Assembly (NCBI RefSeq): GCF_947503795.1
Contig: NZ_CANNEZ010000001.1
Coordinates: 1,107,001 to 1,171,000, forward strand
DNA length: 64,000 nucleotides
Origin: an uncultured Jannaschia sp.
GTDB lineage: Bacteria > Pseudomonadota > Alphaproteobacteria > Rhodobacterales > Rhodobacteraceae
Reading direction: 5' to 3'
In this document: positions 1 to 8,146 of the stretch, piece by piece
How positions within the stretch are numbered: position 1 is the stretch's first letter
Layout of the letters: every line of letters begins with the position of its first letter
Position numbers and translations under genes: made by a program
The notes under the pieces: generated by a model
What the model was told of the DNA's origin: nothing
Database searches by the model: none
What the model saw: the letters and a program-made list of their open reading frames with translations, nothing else

Positions 1-105
1 CGAATGAGTTGGACATCGCGGGGTCTCCGGCAGGTGTGGCGGTCCCTACCCATATGCGGCCCGCGGTCCCGCCCCGCAACCCGGCGCCTCGCTTGCGGGA
101 CCTTC

Positions 106-111
106 TATACT
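106..111 (+). promoter_or_regulatory. Possible -10 box upstream of purC
   Basis: TATACT lies 43 bases before the purC start codon and matches the sigma-70 -10 consensus in five of six bases. I see no convincing -35 hexamer 16-18 bases upstream (the region is all G and C), so this is only a candidate. Nothing else recognisable is present in bases 1-153, although that stretch is open in the purC frame. Confidence 0.3.
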
Positions 112-153
112 CGCCTATGTGCAGCCCAACCGCACCCCACCCCCGAGGACATC

Positions 154-915
154 ATGGCCAGGCGCACCAAGGTCTACGAAGGCAAGGCCAAGATACTCTA
201 TGAAGGCCCCGAACCGGGCACGTTCGTGCAGTATTTCAAGGACGACGCGACCGCGTTCAACGCCGAGAAGAAGGCGGTGATCGACGGCAAGGGCGTGCTG
301 AACAACCGCCTGTCGGAGTTCTTCATGACCGGGCTGGGGAATGTCGGCGTGCCGACGCATTTCATCAAGCGGCTGAACATGCGCGAGCAGTTGATCCGCG
401 CCTGCGAGATCATCCCGCTGGAAGTCGTGGTCCGCAACGTCGCCGCCGGCTCGCTGTCGAAGCGCCTCGGGATCGAGGAGGGCACGCCGCTGCCGCGTCC
501 GATCATCGAGTTCTGCTACAAGGACGACAAGCTGGGCGACCCGCTGGTGGCCGAGGAGCATATCCTCGCCTTCGGCTGGGCCACGCAGCAGGATCTCGAC
601 GACATCATCAGCCTCGCGCTGCGGGTGAACGACTTCCTGTCGGGCTGCATGATGGCCGTCGGTATCAAGCTGGTGGACTTCAAGATCGAGGTCGGGCGCG
701 TCTGGGACGGTGATTTCCAGCGCCTGATCCTGGCCGACGAGATCAGCCCGGATTCCTGCCGGCTCTGGGATATCGAGACGGGCAAGAAGCTCGACAAGGA
801 CGTGTTCCGCCGCGATCTGGGCTCGCTCGCCGACGCCTATACCGAGGTCGCCCGTCGTCTCGGCGTGCTGCCGACGAATTCGGCGCCCCTGACCAAGCCC
901 ACGCTGATCAACTGA
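154..915 (+). CDS. purC: Phosphoribosylaminoimidazole-succinocarboxamide synthase (SAICAR synthetase)
   Basis: This enzyme joins CAIR and aspartate with ATP in the eighth step of purine synthesis, in the cytoplasm. The 253-residue product has the family length. It begins [18 protein letters not shown], the typical SAICAR synthetase start, and contains the family stretches [11 protein letters not shown] (about residue 95) and DFKIEVGR (about residue 175). The ATG at 154 was chosen because homology begins there, although the frame is open back to base 4. Eleven bases separate it from purS, so the two are very probably one operon. purQ lies 3.2 kb downstream and no purL is present in the window. 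Confidence 0.97.
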   Translation: MARRTKVYEGKAKILYEGPEPGTFVQYFKDDATAFNAEKKAVIDGKGVLNNRLSEFFMTGLGNVGVPTHFIKRLNMREQLIRACEIIPLEVVVRNVAAGSLSKRLGIEEGTPLPRPIIEFCYKDDKLGDPLVAEEHILAFGWATQQDLDDIISLALRVNDFLSGCMMAVGIKLVDFKIEVGRVWDGDFQRLILADEISPDSCRLWDIETGKKLDKDVFRRDLGSLADAYTEVARRLGVLPTNSAPLTKPTLIN

Positions 916-926
916 AGGCCCCCGCG

Positions 927-1154
927 ATGAAGGTAAACGTGACCGTGATGCTGAAAGACGGCGTGCTCGACCCCCAGGGCGAGGCCGTCCGCCACGCGCT
1001 GGGGGCGCTGGGCTTCGACGGGGTCGAGGGCGTGCGGCAAGGCAAGCTGATCGAGCTGGACGTGGCCGAGGGCACCGACCGCGCGACGGTCGAGGCGATG
1101 TGCCAGAAGCTGCTGGCGAACACGGTGATCGAGAGCTACCGCATCGAGATGTGA
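927..1154 (+). CDS. purS: Phosphoribosylformylglycinamidine synthase subunit PurS
   Basis: PurS is the small structural subunit that bridges the glutaminase PurQ and the synthetase PurL in the three-subunit FGAM synthase of purine biosynthesis. The 75-residue product has the full family length. It starts MKVNVTVMLKDGVLDPQG and carries the family GLxxPQGxAV-like pattern and the central GVxxVRQGKLIEL strand. It follows purC by 11 bases. Its partner purQ is at 4158 on the same strand but four unrelated genes lie between, two of them on the other strand, so PurS and PurQ are unlikely to share one transcript. Confidence 0.95.
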   Translation: MKVNVTVMLKDGVLDPQGEAVRHALGALGFDGVEGVRQGKLIELDVAEGTDRATVEAMCQKLLANTVIESYRIEM

Positions 1155-1267
1155 GGTGGCCGGGTCACGGTCCGGCACCGCTTTGACGCGACTGCGCCGA
1201 TCGGCGCTTCGCAGCCGGCGTGCGCCTGCGCTAACCCTGACCCCGAACGCAGACGAGGGGCGGTTGC

Positions 1268-1786
1268 ATGTCCGACCGTGAGACCGACTATTTCGGCGAG
1301 GAGATCGAGGTCGCCCCGGCTCCCCGAACCGTGCCGTCTGAACCGGACGCCCCGCCGTCCCGCGTGGTCCGCGCCGCTCCCGCTACGCCCGCCCCCGACC
1401 CGGCACCCGCACCGCTCCGGCCGGCGGCCCCGATGCGCAGGTGGTCGCCCAACGCAATCGCCATCGCCGCAAGCCTTCTGCTGGCCATCGGCTTCGGCCT
1501 ATATGCCGGGCTCTTCGTGCGGGCCTTCGGCGACCCGGAGGTCCACGGGATCTGGGTCTCCATCGGATCGGTGCTCTTCACGCTCTGGGTCATCGCGGTC
1601 ACGATCTGGGCGGTGCTACGCGTCTCGGCCTGGGCCAGCGCAATCCTGCTGCGCACGACGGCGCGCGTCTCGATCGTGGCCTACCGCATCCTCAAGACGC
1701 CGATCCGCATCGCCAGCATCCTCGCCTTCTTCGGGCTCGCCATCTACGGCGCGGTCGTCCTGCTGTCGCGGCTTTCGGCGGGCTGA
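1268..1786 (+). CDS. Hypothetical membrane protein with disordered N terminus
   Basis: I do not recognise this 172-residue protein. Residues 1-57 are rich in proline, alanine and acidic residues and look disordered. Three hydrophobic segments follow, at about 62-84, 96-118 and 148-168, the second and third separated by a basic, arginine-containing loop, which suggests an inner-membrane protein with a cytoplasmic tail. The gene stands 113 bases after purS and 63 bases before the alcohol dehydrogenase, all on the plus strand. The ATG at 1268 follows a GAGGGGCGGTTGC purine-rich stretch that can serve as ribosome-binding site. Codon use is like its neighbours. Confidence 0.7.
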   Translation: MSDRETDYFGEEIEVAPAPRTVPSEPDAPPSRVVRAAPATPAPDPAPAPLRPAAPMRRWSPNAIAIAASLLLAIGFGLYAGLFVRAFGDPEVHGIWVSIGSVLFTLWVIAVTIWAVLRVSAWASAILLRTTARVSIVAYRILKTPIRIASILAFFGLAIYGAVVLLSRLSAG

Positions 1787-1849
1787 CGGGGGTTCCAAGC
1801 GCGGGGCGCGCCTGCCACGCTGGCCGTGCCGAATCCCGAAAGGTCCCCC

Positions 1850-2884
1850 ATGCGCGCCGCCGTCCTTCGCGAATACAACGCCCCCCTGTCCATTGAAGAC
1901 GTGCCGGACCCCGGTTGTCCTGCCGACGGCGTCGTCCTCAAGACCATCGCCTGCGGGGTGTGCCGGTCCGACTGGCACGGCTGGGTGGGCGAACATCCCC
2001 GCGTGAAGCCGGGCCAGATCGGCGGCCATGAATATTGCGGCGAGGTGGTCGCGGCGGGGCCGGACGCCCAGTTCGCCGTGGGCGACCGGCTGGTCGCGCC
2101 GTTCATCCTGTCCTGCGGGACCTGCCCGCAATGCCGCTCGGGCGCGTCGAATACCTGTCTCGATCAGCGCCTGCCGGGCTTCATCGAGCCGGGGGCCTTC
2201 GCGGAATACGTGGCGGTCCCGCGCGACTTCAATCTCGCACGCCTGCCCGAAGAGATCAGCCCCACGGTCGCCGCGGGCCTCGGCTGCCGGGTGACGACCG
2301 CGTGGCACGCGCTGACGGGGCGGGCGGCGCTCGAGGCGGGCGAATGGCTGGCGGTGCATGGGACCGGGGGCATCGGGCTCTCGGCGGCGCTTCTGGGGCG
2401 GGCGATGGGGGCGCATGTGGTCGTCGTCGATATCGTGCAGGAGAAGCTCGACCACGCGCTATCGCTGGGGATGGACGCCGCCGTGATGGCCGGAGAGGAC
2501 ACCCCCGAGCGCATCCGCGAGATCACCGGCGGCGGTGCCCATGTCTCGGTCGAGGCGCTGGGCATCCCGGCGACGGTCAACAACTCGATCCGCTGTCTGC
2601 GCCCGCTCGGGCGGCATGTGCAGGTCGGGATGCCGGTGGGTCACACGGCCCGGATGGATGTCGACATGTCCGCCGTTTACCAGGGGAACCTCGCGCTTTA
2701 CGGCACCCGGGGGATGCCCGGCTGGCGGTATCCGTCGCTCCTGGGGCTGATTGTCTCGGGCCAGGTGGACATGGCGCCGCTGATCGCGCGCGAGGTCGCT
2801 CTGTCGGACGTGTCGGACGAACTGGCCGCCTTCAACGGCCCGACGCCACCCGGCGTCGCCGTGGTCACGGATTTCAGCCGCTAG
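1850..2884 (+). CDS. Zinc-dependent alcohol dehydrogenase family protein
   Basis: A medium-chain NAD(P)-dependent alcohol dehydrogenase of 344 residues, close to the usual 340-360. The catalytic zinc site is visible as CGVCRSDWHGW (about residue 38) and GGHEYCGEV (about residue 61). The structural zinc cysteines are in the CGTCPQCRSG stretch, followed by a further Cys in NTCLDQR (about residues 91-105). The nucleotide-binding turn is GTGGIGLSAA (about residue 170). The start at 1850 (MRAAVLREYN) is where the fold begins; a longer frame from 1826 adds eight residues. The substrate cannot be deduced. The 3' end overlaps the end of the convergent membrane protein gene by 11 bases. Confidence 0.9.
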   Translation: MRAAVLREYNAPLSIEDVPDPGCPADGVVLKTIACGVCRSDWHGWVGEHPRVKPGQIGGHEYCGEVVAAGPDAQFAVGDRLVAPFILSCGTCPQCRSGASNTCLDQRLPGFIEPGAFAEYVAVPRDFNLARLPEEISPTVAAGLGCRVTTAWHALTGRAALEAGEWLAVHGTGGIGLSAALLGRAMGAHVVVVDIVQEKLDHALSLGMDAAVMAGEDTPERIREITGGGAHVSVEALGIPATVNNSIRCLRPLGRHVQVGMPVGHTARMDVDMSAVYQGNLALYGTRGMPGWRYPSLLGLIVSGQVDMAPLIAREVALSDVSDELAAFNGPTPPGVAVVTDFSR

Positions 2885-3464
2885 GCCGCCCGAACGCCCG
2901 AAGGCGGACGAGCGCGCGCATAAGCGCCGCGACCACCAGCGTGCAGAGCGCAGTCTTCGTGGCGACCCCCATCGTCCCCTCGATCAAGAGGGCGTGCAGT
3001 ACGGTTCCCGCGACGATCACGACGGCCAGGCCGCTATGCGCCTTTCGCCAGGTGCGCAGCGCCATCCCGCGTCGAAGCACCGCGAGGATTGCCGCGCCGA
3101 ACACCGCCCACATCGCGATCACGCCCCAGGCAGAGAAGGGCGTGGGAGAGGTGAAGGTCAGCGCGTCGATGACGTCGGGCGGCGAGGTGATCCAGAGCCC
3201 CGCGACATGCAGCACGACCGCGGCGACCAGCGCCGCGCCGATGACCCGGTGCAGCCGACGCCCGGCCCGAAGCGACAGGCCCGGGAGCGCGCCGCTCGCC
3301 AGAAGCGGTTGCACGAGCATCAGCGCAAGGCCGACGACGCCCGCGAACCCGGCAGCGATGTAGATCGGCTCGCGCCACGCCAGAAGCGGGCTCTGCGCGG
3401 CGACGATCAGCGGCAGGGCGATCGCGAGGCCGAGGGCGCACCAGATCAGGATCGTGCGCGCCAC
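2874..3464 (-). CDS. Ferric reductase-like bis-heme transmembrane protein
   Basis: A 196-residue integral membrane protein with about six hydrophobic helices and no flavin or NAD(P) domain. Two helices each carry a pair of histidines 14 residues apart (LHRVIGA to VVLHVAG, and KAHSGLA to TVLHALL), the pattern of two b hemes stacked across the membrane in the ferric reductase/NOX/MsrQ family. I chose a GTG start (GTGGCGCGC) placed 13 bases after the stop of the upstream gene; longer starts would run back through that gene. It is the second gene of a two-gene unit with the Tat-exported protein at 3478. It probably passes electrons across the membrane to that partner, which is inference. Confidence 0.75.
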   Translation of the reverse strand: MARTILIWCALGLAIALPLIVAAQSPLLAWREPIYIAAGFAGVVGLALMLVQPLLASGALPGLSLRAGRRLHRVIGAALVAAVVLHVAGLWITSPPDVIDALTFTSPTPFSAWGVIAMWAVFGAAILAVLRRGMALRTWRKAHSGLAVVIVAGTVLHALLIEGTMGVATKTALCTLVVAALMRALVRLRAFGRPSG

Positions 3465-3477
3465 GTGCCGGGGCGGA

Positions 3478-3969
3478 TCAGGCGGGCTGCAGCACGAAAT
3501 GCGCCGCGAGCGTGGTGTCGCCAGCGCTGGACATGATGGGACGCAGGAACACCGTCTCGAACGCGCCGTCGCCTTCATCGGCATCGTAGGCGAGGTGGCC
3601 ATGCGGCTGGCCGAAGGCGGGCACGATCTGCGGCATTTCCAGCCGGAACTCGCCGGCGGCATTAGTGAGGGTCGCGCCGTGGCTCCGCGCGTCGCGCTCG
3701 TGCCCTTCGGTCGTATGGGCCCAGATCTGGATGCGCTGACCGGGCAGGGGGGCGCCGTCGCCCGCGCGCCGGACGGTGCCGGTCATCCAGAAGCCGCCCC
3801 CGCCGATCCGCTCGACGATCGGCGCGCCGGGGCGGTAGTTGTTCGCGCCGCCGCGCATGGTCGGCGTAGGGGCAAGCCCCTGGGCGCGGGCCGGGACGAC
3901 GAGGCCCGTGGCAAGGGCGGCGCCGGTCGCGGCGATCAGGGCACGGCGGTTCGGTCGGGCGAGGGTCAT
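3478..3969 (-). CDS. Tat-exported intradiol ring-cleavage dioxygenase-like protein, tyrosine ligands missing
   Basis: A 163-residue exported protein. The N terminus has a twin-arginine-like signal (NRRALIAATG, then a hydrophobic stretch ending VVPARAQG near residue 31). The body resembles the beta-sandwich of intradiol dioxygenases: a GxPLPGQRIQIW strand (about 72-83), NAAGEFRLEMP (about 103-113) and QPHGHLAY, whose His123 and His125 match the two iron-binding histidines of protocatechuate 3,4-dioxygenase. The two iron-binding tyrosines of the classical enzyme have no obvious counterpart, so ring cleavage is doubtful. The ATG at 3969 is placed just before the signal peptide. It is followed after 13 bases by the heme membrane protein gene. 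Confidence 0.7.
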   Translation of the reverse strand: MTLARPNRRALIAATGAALATGLVVPARAQGLAPTPTMRGGANNYRPGAPIVERIGGGGFWMTGTVRRAGDGAPLPGQRIQIWAHTTEGHERDARSHGATLTNAAGEFRLEMPQIVPAFGQPHGHLAYDADEGDGAFETVFLRPIMSSAGDTTLAAHFVLQPA

Positions 3970-4157
3970 GGCCGATCTCTCCGGTCGAAGAATGGGGCGG
4001 ATACGGCTCAAGATAGCCCCCGTCGCCGGGACACAGAACGCCGTGCACGGTTTCGTGATCGCCGGGGCGCACGATCCCGCCGAGCCATCGCGGGCTGGAA
4101 CATCGCCGCGATCTGTGAAATCCGGCCCAGGCAACTGCATGCTGCGTGAGGGCCGCC

Positions 4158-4826
4158 ATGAAAGCCGCAATCCTCGTTTTCCCGGGCTCCAATTGCGACC
4201 GCGATCTTGCCGTCGCGTTCCGCGCCGCGGGCTTCGACACCACGATGGTCTGGCACAAGGAAACGGCGCTGCCGGACGGCATCGATGTCATCGGCGTGCC
4301 GGGCGGGTTTTCGTATGGCGACTACCTGCGATGCGGCGCCATCGCCGCGCGCTCGCCGATCGCGGCCGCACTGAAGGCCCATGCGGATCGCGGCGGCTAC
4401 GTCTTTGCGCCCTGCAACGGCTTCCAGATCCTGACCGAGGCGGGGATGCTGCCGGGTGCGCTTTTGCGGAATGCCGGGCTGAAATACCTCTGCAAGACCG
4501 TTGGTCTCCGGGTGGAGGAGACCGAGAGCGCCTTCACCTCGGCCTATACGCCCGGAGAGGTGATCGACATTCCCATCGCCCATCACGAAGGCAACTACAC
4601 CGCCGATCCCGATACGATCGCGCGGCTCAGGGGCGAGGGGCTGGTTGCGTTCCGCTATGTCGATACCCCCAACGGCGCCACCGACGACATCGCGGGTATC
4701 CTCAGCCCGAACCGGCGCGTTCTCGGCATGATGCCTCACCCCGAGCGGGCCGCCGACCTGCTCCATGGCAATACCCAAGGCGCGAGCCTCTTCCGGGGCC
4801 TGGCCGACGCGCTTGTTTCCGCGTGA
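4158..4826 (+). CDS. purQ: Phosphoribosylformylglycinamidine synthase subunit PurQ (glutaminase)
   Basis: PurQ releases ammonia from glutamine for FGAM synthase in the fourth purine step. The 222-residue length is normal. Class I amidotransferase features are visible: [16 protein letters not shown] (about residue 50), the nucleophile cysteine in [10 protein letters not shown] (about residue 90), and the His-Glu pair in MPHPERA near the C terminus. The start at 4158 ([16 protein letters not shown]) is the family start; an in-frame ATG 12 bases upstream is less likely. It lies divergently from the Tat-exported protein and 73 bases before the sensor kinase gene. Confidence 0.96.
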   Translation: MKAAILVFPGSNCDRDLAVAFRAAGFDTTMVWHKETALPDGIDVIGVPGGFSYGDYLRCGAIAARSPIAAALKAHADRGGYVFAPCNGFQILTEAGMLPGALLRNAGLKYLCKTVGLRVEETESAFTSAYTPGEVIDIPIAHHEGNYTADPDTIARLRGEGLVAFRYVDTPNGATDDIAGILSPNRRVLGMMPHPERAADLLHGNTQGASLFRGLADALVSA

Positions 4827-4899
4827 CCGGTTCGCGGCAACCCGCCCATCGCGGGGGCCACGCTTGAGGCCGCGACCCCGCGCGGTGTAGGCAGGGCCA

Positions 4900-6687
4900 A
4901 TGTTCTGGCGCAACGGACCTCAGGGGGCGGACCCGGCGGCGACAGGCCCGGATGCGGTGCGTCCGCGGCTGTCCTGGACGGTTCGGATCCTGATTGTGTT
5001 TATGATCGTCGCGGCGCTGGCCGCGATCGCCGTCGCCAACAGCCTCCTGACCCAGCGATTCGTCGAGACCACCAAGCAGCGCGCCGAGTTGCGCCAATCG
5101 CTCTATGCCGGTGCGATCCTGTCGGAGTTGCAGCGAAACTCGGTCGTGCCGCTCCTTTTGGCGCGCGACCCGACGCTGATCCAGGCGCTGAATGCCGAGG
5201 ATTTCTCGACCTCATCGCAGAGGCTGATCTCCTACGTGGACGAAATCGGGGCCGCCTCGATCCGGCTTCTCGACATGGACGGGCGCACCGTGGCGGCCAC
5301 CGACCGCGAGGAGTTGGGCTCGGTTCACGGCTCATCGCCGTTCTTCACCGAGGCAACGGACACCACGGACACGGTCTTCACCCTCGTCCCGAACGAAGCG
5401 GGGCTCTACGAGGCAAGCTTCAGCCGCGTGGTGCAGGACGGGCCGCGCCAACTGGGCGTTCTGCAGGTGCAGGTCGACCTCGCGCAGTTCGAAATTCGCT
5501 GGCGGGGCACGACGGCCGCCGTCGCCGTCACCGACGCGGCAGGCACCGTGATCCTCTCGACCGAGCCGCGCTGGCGCGGCAAGCCGCTGGCCGAGGCGCT
5601 GGCCGTCACCTCGGTGCCCTCGGCGCTCGATCGCGCACTGGCCTCGGCCACCAGCTTCGGCGGCCGCGACGACCCCGACGAGGTGTCCTCGGCCTCGCTG
5701 ATGCAGATGGAGGCGCGGGTGCCGTTCCGCGGCTGGCGCCTCGTAAGCTTCACCAGCTACGAGAGCGTGCGCGAGCGGGTGAATGGGGTGCTGGCCCTCA
5801 TCATCATGGGCTTCGCGCTGCTTTTGGCGCTGGGCTTCTACTTGCTCAACCGCCGTGCGCAGTTGCGCTCGCTGCTGTTCCAGCGGGAATCGGTTCAACT
5901 TCGCCGCCTAAACGACCGTCTGACAAAGGAAATTGCCGAACGAAAGCGCGTGCAGGAGGAGTTGAAGGAGACCGAGCAGTCGCTGGCGCAATCCTCGAAA
6001 CTGGCCGCCCTGGGCGAGATGTCGGCTGCGGTCAGCCACGAGCTGAACCAGCCGCTGGCGGCGATGAAGACATATCTCGCAGGGGCGCGCCTCCTGCTGC
6101 AGCGGCGGCGCTCCGACGAGGCGCTCTCGAGCTTCCAACGGATCGACGACCTGATCGAGCGGATGGGCGCCATCACCCGGCAGCTCAAGTCCTATGCCCG
6201 CAAGGGCGGAGAGGCGTTCGAGCAGGTCGATGTCCGCCAGGCCGTGTCCTCGGCGCTGACGCTGATGGAGCCGCAGCTTCGCCAGCAGACCGTCAAGCTG
6301 AGCCAGCACCTGCCCGAAGGGCCGGCCTGGGTGATGGCCGATCGGCTGCGGCTGGAACAGGTGATCATCAACCTCGTGCGCAACGCGCTCGATGCGATGC
6401 AGGGCGCCGATGAGCGGGAGCTCGATATTTTGCTGACCGTCGGCGACGAGGTCGTTCTGGCCGTCCGCGACAGCGGCGCCGGGATCGAAGCGCCCGATCA
6501 GCTCTTCGAGCCGTTCTACACCACCAAGAAGCCGGGCGAGGGGGTGGGGCTCGGCCTCGCCATCTCCTCGGGGATCGTCGGCGATCTGGGTGGGCGGCTG
6601 ACCGCGCGCAATGGCTCGTCGGGGGGCGCGGTGTTCGAGGTCCGCCTGCCCGCCGTGGGCCAGGCTGCGCTGGACGCCGCCGAATGA
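4900..6687 (+). CDS. C4-dicarboxylate-type sensor histidine kinase (DctB-like)
   Basis: A 595-residue inner-membrane sensor kinase. One membrane helix lies at about 28-48, then a periplasmic region of about 240 residues with the look of a double Cache sensor, then a second helix at about 295-317. A coiled coil (residues 325-370) leads to the H box AAVSHELNQPLAAMK, with the phosphorylated His near residue 380. The ATPase domain has the N box NLVRNALDAM and glycine boxes VRDSGAGI and GEGVGLGLAIS. The layout is that of DctB, which senses C4-dicarboxylates. The response regulator gene follows after 124 bases. No TRAP genes are adjacent; the TRAP set at 57-62 kb has its own GntR regulator. Confidence 0.9.
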   Translation: MFWRNGPQGADPAATGPDAVRPRLSWTVRILIVFMIVAALAAIAVANSLLTQRFVETTKQRAELRQSLYAGAILSELQRNSVVPLLLARDPTLIQALNAEDFSTSSQRLISYVDEIGAASIRLLDMDGRTVAATDREELGSVHGSSPFFTEATDTTDTVFTLVPNEAGLYEASFSRVVQDGPRQLGVLQVQVDLAQFEIRWRGTTAAVAVTDAAGTVILSTEPRWRGKPLAEALAVTSVPSALDRALASATSFGGRDDPDEVSSASLMQMEARVPFRGWRLVSFTSYESVRERVNGVLALIIMGFALLLALGFYLLNRRAQLRSLLFQRESVQLRRLNDRLTKEIAERKRVQEELKETEQSLAQSSKLAALGEMSAAVSHELNQPLAAMKTYLAGARLLLQRRRSDEALSSFQRIDDLIERMGAITRQLKSYARKGGEAFEQVDVRQAVSSALTLMEPQLRQQTVKLSQHLPEGPAWVMADRLRLEQVIINLVRNALDAMQGADERELDILLTVGDEVVLAVRDSGAGIEAPDQLFEPFYTTKKPGEGVGLGLAISSGIVGDLGGRLTARNGSSGGAVFEVRLPAVGQAALDAAE

Positions 6688-6811
6688 ACGGGAGATCGGC
6701 GTGGCTCCGCCCGTGACCGCGAGCCGCGACGACATGGTTTGAACTGCGACAATCCGACATAGATAGGATTCACGGACGGGCGAAAGCCCTGACTGACCAA
6801 CAGGAGCCGCA

Positions 6812-8146
6812 ATGGCCGAGCAGACCAAGATCGCCATCGTCGACGACGAACAGGACATGCGTCAATCCATCAGCCAGTGGCTGGCCCTGTCGGGGTTCGC
6901 GACCGAGACCTACGCCTCGGCCGAGGAGGCGTTGAAGTCCATCGGGGCCGACTTTCCCGGCGTCGTCATCAGCGATATCCGGATGCCCGGCATGGACGGG
7001 ATGGCCTTCCTCAAGCGGTTGATGAGCACCGACAGCTCGCTTCCCGTCATCATGATCACCGGCCATGGCGACGTACCCATGGCGGTCGAGGCGATGCAGC
7101 TCGGGGCGTACGACTTCATGGAGAAGCCGTTCAATCCCGATCGGCTGACCGATCTGGCGCGGCGGGCCTGCCAGGCGCGCAAGCTGACGCTCGACAACCG
7201 GGCTCTGCGGCGGGAGCTTTCGGACGGCACGGTCCTGATGCGCAAGCTGATCGGCACGTCGCCCGCGATGGAGCGGCTGCGCGAGGATATCCTCGATCTC
7301 GGGCAGGCCGACACCCACGTCCTGATCGACGGCGAGACGGGGACGGGCAAGACGCTGGTGGCGCATGCGCTGCATGCCGTGGGCCCGCGGCAAGGCAAGA
7401 CGTTCGCCCTGACCTCCTGCGCCGCACTGGGCGAGGAGGAGCTTGGCTCGAAGCTCTTCGGCCCGGTGACCGAGGGCGGCCTGCCGCTGGTCGAGGAAGC
7501 GCGGGGCGGCACGCTCGTGCTGGAAGACATCGAGGCGCTGCCGCTGGCGCTGCAGGCTCGGCTTCTGACCTTCATCAACGATCAGGGCACGCCCGCCGAG
7601 ACGCGGATTGTGGCCATCCACAACGGCTCGGACCCCGAGAAGACACTCGAGGATTCGCTGCGGCCCGACCTGTTCTTCCGGCTGGCCGCGATGAAGCTGG
7701 TTCTGCCCCCGCTGCGCAACCGCGGCGAGGACGTGCTGACGCTCTTCACCCATTTCGCCGAGTCCTTCGGCGAGGAATACGGCGCCACGCCGCCCCAGCT
7801 CAGCGCGCAGGAGGCCGCGCAACTCCTGCAGGCGCCGTGGCCGGGCAATGTCCGCCAGCTTATCAATCTCGGAGAACGGGCCGTGCTGCAGCAGCGTCGC
7901 GGCACGGGTTCGATCTCCTCTCTCCTGATGTCCGACACGCAGGAGCAGGGCGAGACGGTGCAGGTCACGACCGAGGGCAAGCCCTTGAAGGAATATGTCG
8001 AGGCGTTCGAGCGGATGCTGATCGACAACACCATGCGCCGGCATCGCGGCTCGATCGCGGGCGTGATGGAGGAGCTGTCGCTGCCCCGCCGGACGCTGAA
8101 CGAGAAGATGGCGAAATACGGCCTGAGCCGCTCGAACTACCTCTGA
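6812..8146 (+). CDS. DctD-like response regulator with degenerate sigma-54 activator domain
   Basis: A 444-residue regulator with three parts. The receiver domain spans about 1-125, with phospho-acceptor Asp55 in VVISDIRMPG and Lys105 in MEKPF. The AAA+ domain spans about 145-375, with Walker A GETGTGKT (174-181). A Fis-type helix-turn-helix lies at the C terminus (GSIAGVMEELSLPRRTLNEK). The segment where the GAFTGA loop should lie reads LFGPVTEGGLPLVEEA (about 215-230), and the usual Walker B FLDE is changed to VLED. It therefore cannot engage sigma-54 in the known way and probably acts with a sigma-70-type polymerase. A TTGAAC hexamer at 6739 with TAGATA or TAGGAT downstream may give it its own promoter. 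Confidence 0.88.
   Translation: MAEQTKIAIVDDEQDMRQSISQWLALSGFATETYASAEEALKSIGADFPGVVISDIRMPGMDGMAFLKRLMSTDSSLPVIMITGHGDVPMAVEAMQLGAYDFMEKPFNPDRLTDLARRACQARKLTLDNRALRRELSDGTVLMRKLIGTSPAMERLREDILDLGQADTHVLIDGETGTGKTLVAHALHAVGPRQGKTFALTSCAALGEEELGSKLFGPVTEGGLPLVEEARGGTLVLEDIEALPLALQARLLTFINDQGTPAETRIVAIHNGSDPEKTLEDSLRPDLFFRLAAMKLVLPPLRNRGEDVLTLFTHFAESFGEEYGATPPQLSAQEAAQLLQAPWPGNVRQLINLGERAVLQQRRGTGSISSLLMSDTQEQGETVQVTTEGKPLKEYVEAFERMLIDNTMRRHRGSIAGVMEELSLPRRTLNEKMAKYGLSRSNYL

Noticed and set aside
2035-3363. Long open frame of about 440 codons across the alcohol dehydrogenase gene and beyond
   Set aside because: It lies in another frame of the real alcohol dehydrogenase and runs antisense to the heme protein. 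The product is dominated by Arg, Gly and Ala with no motif, as expected from third-position GC bias.
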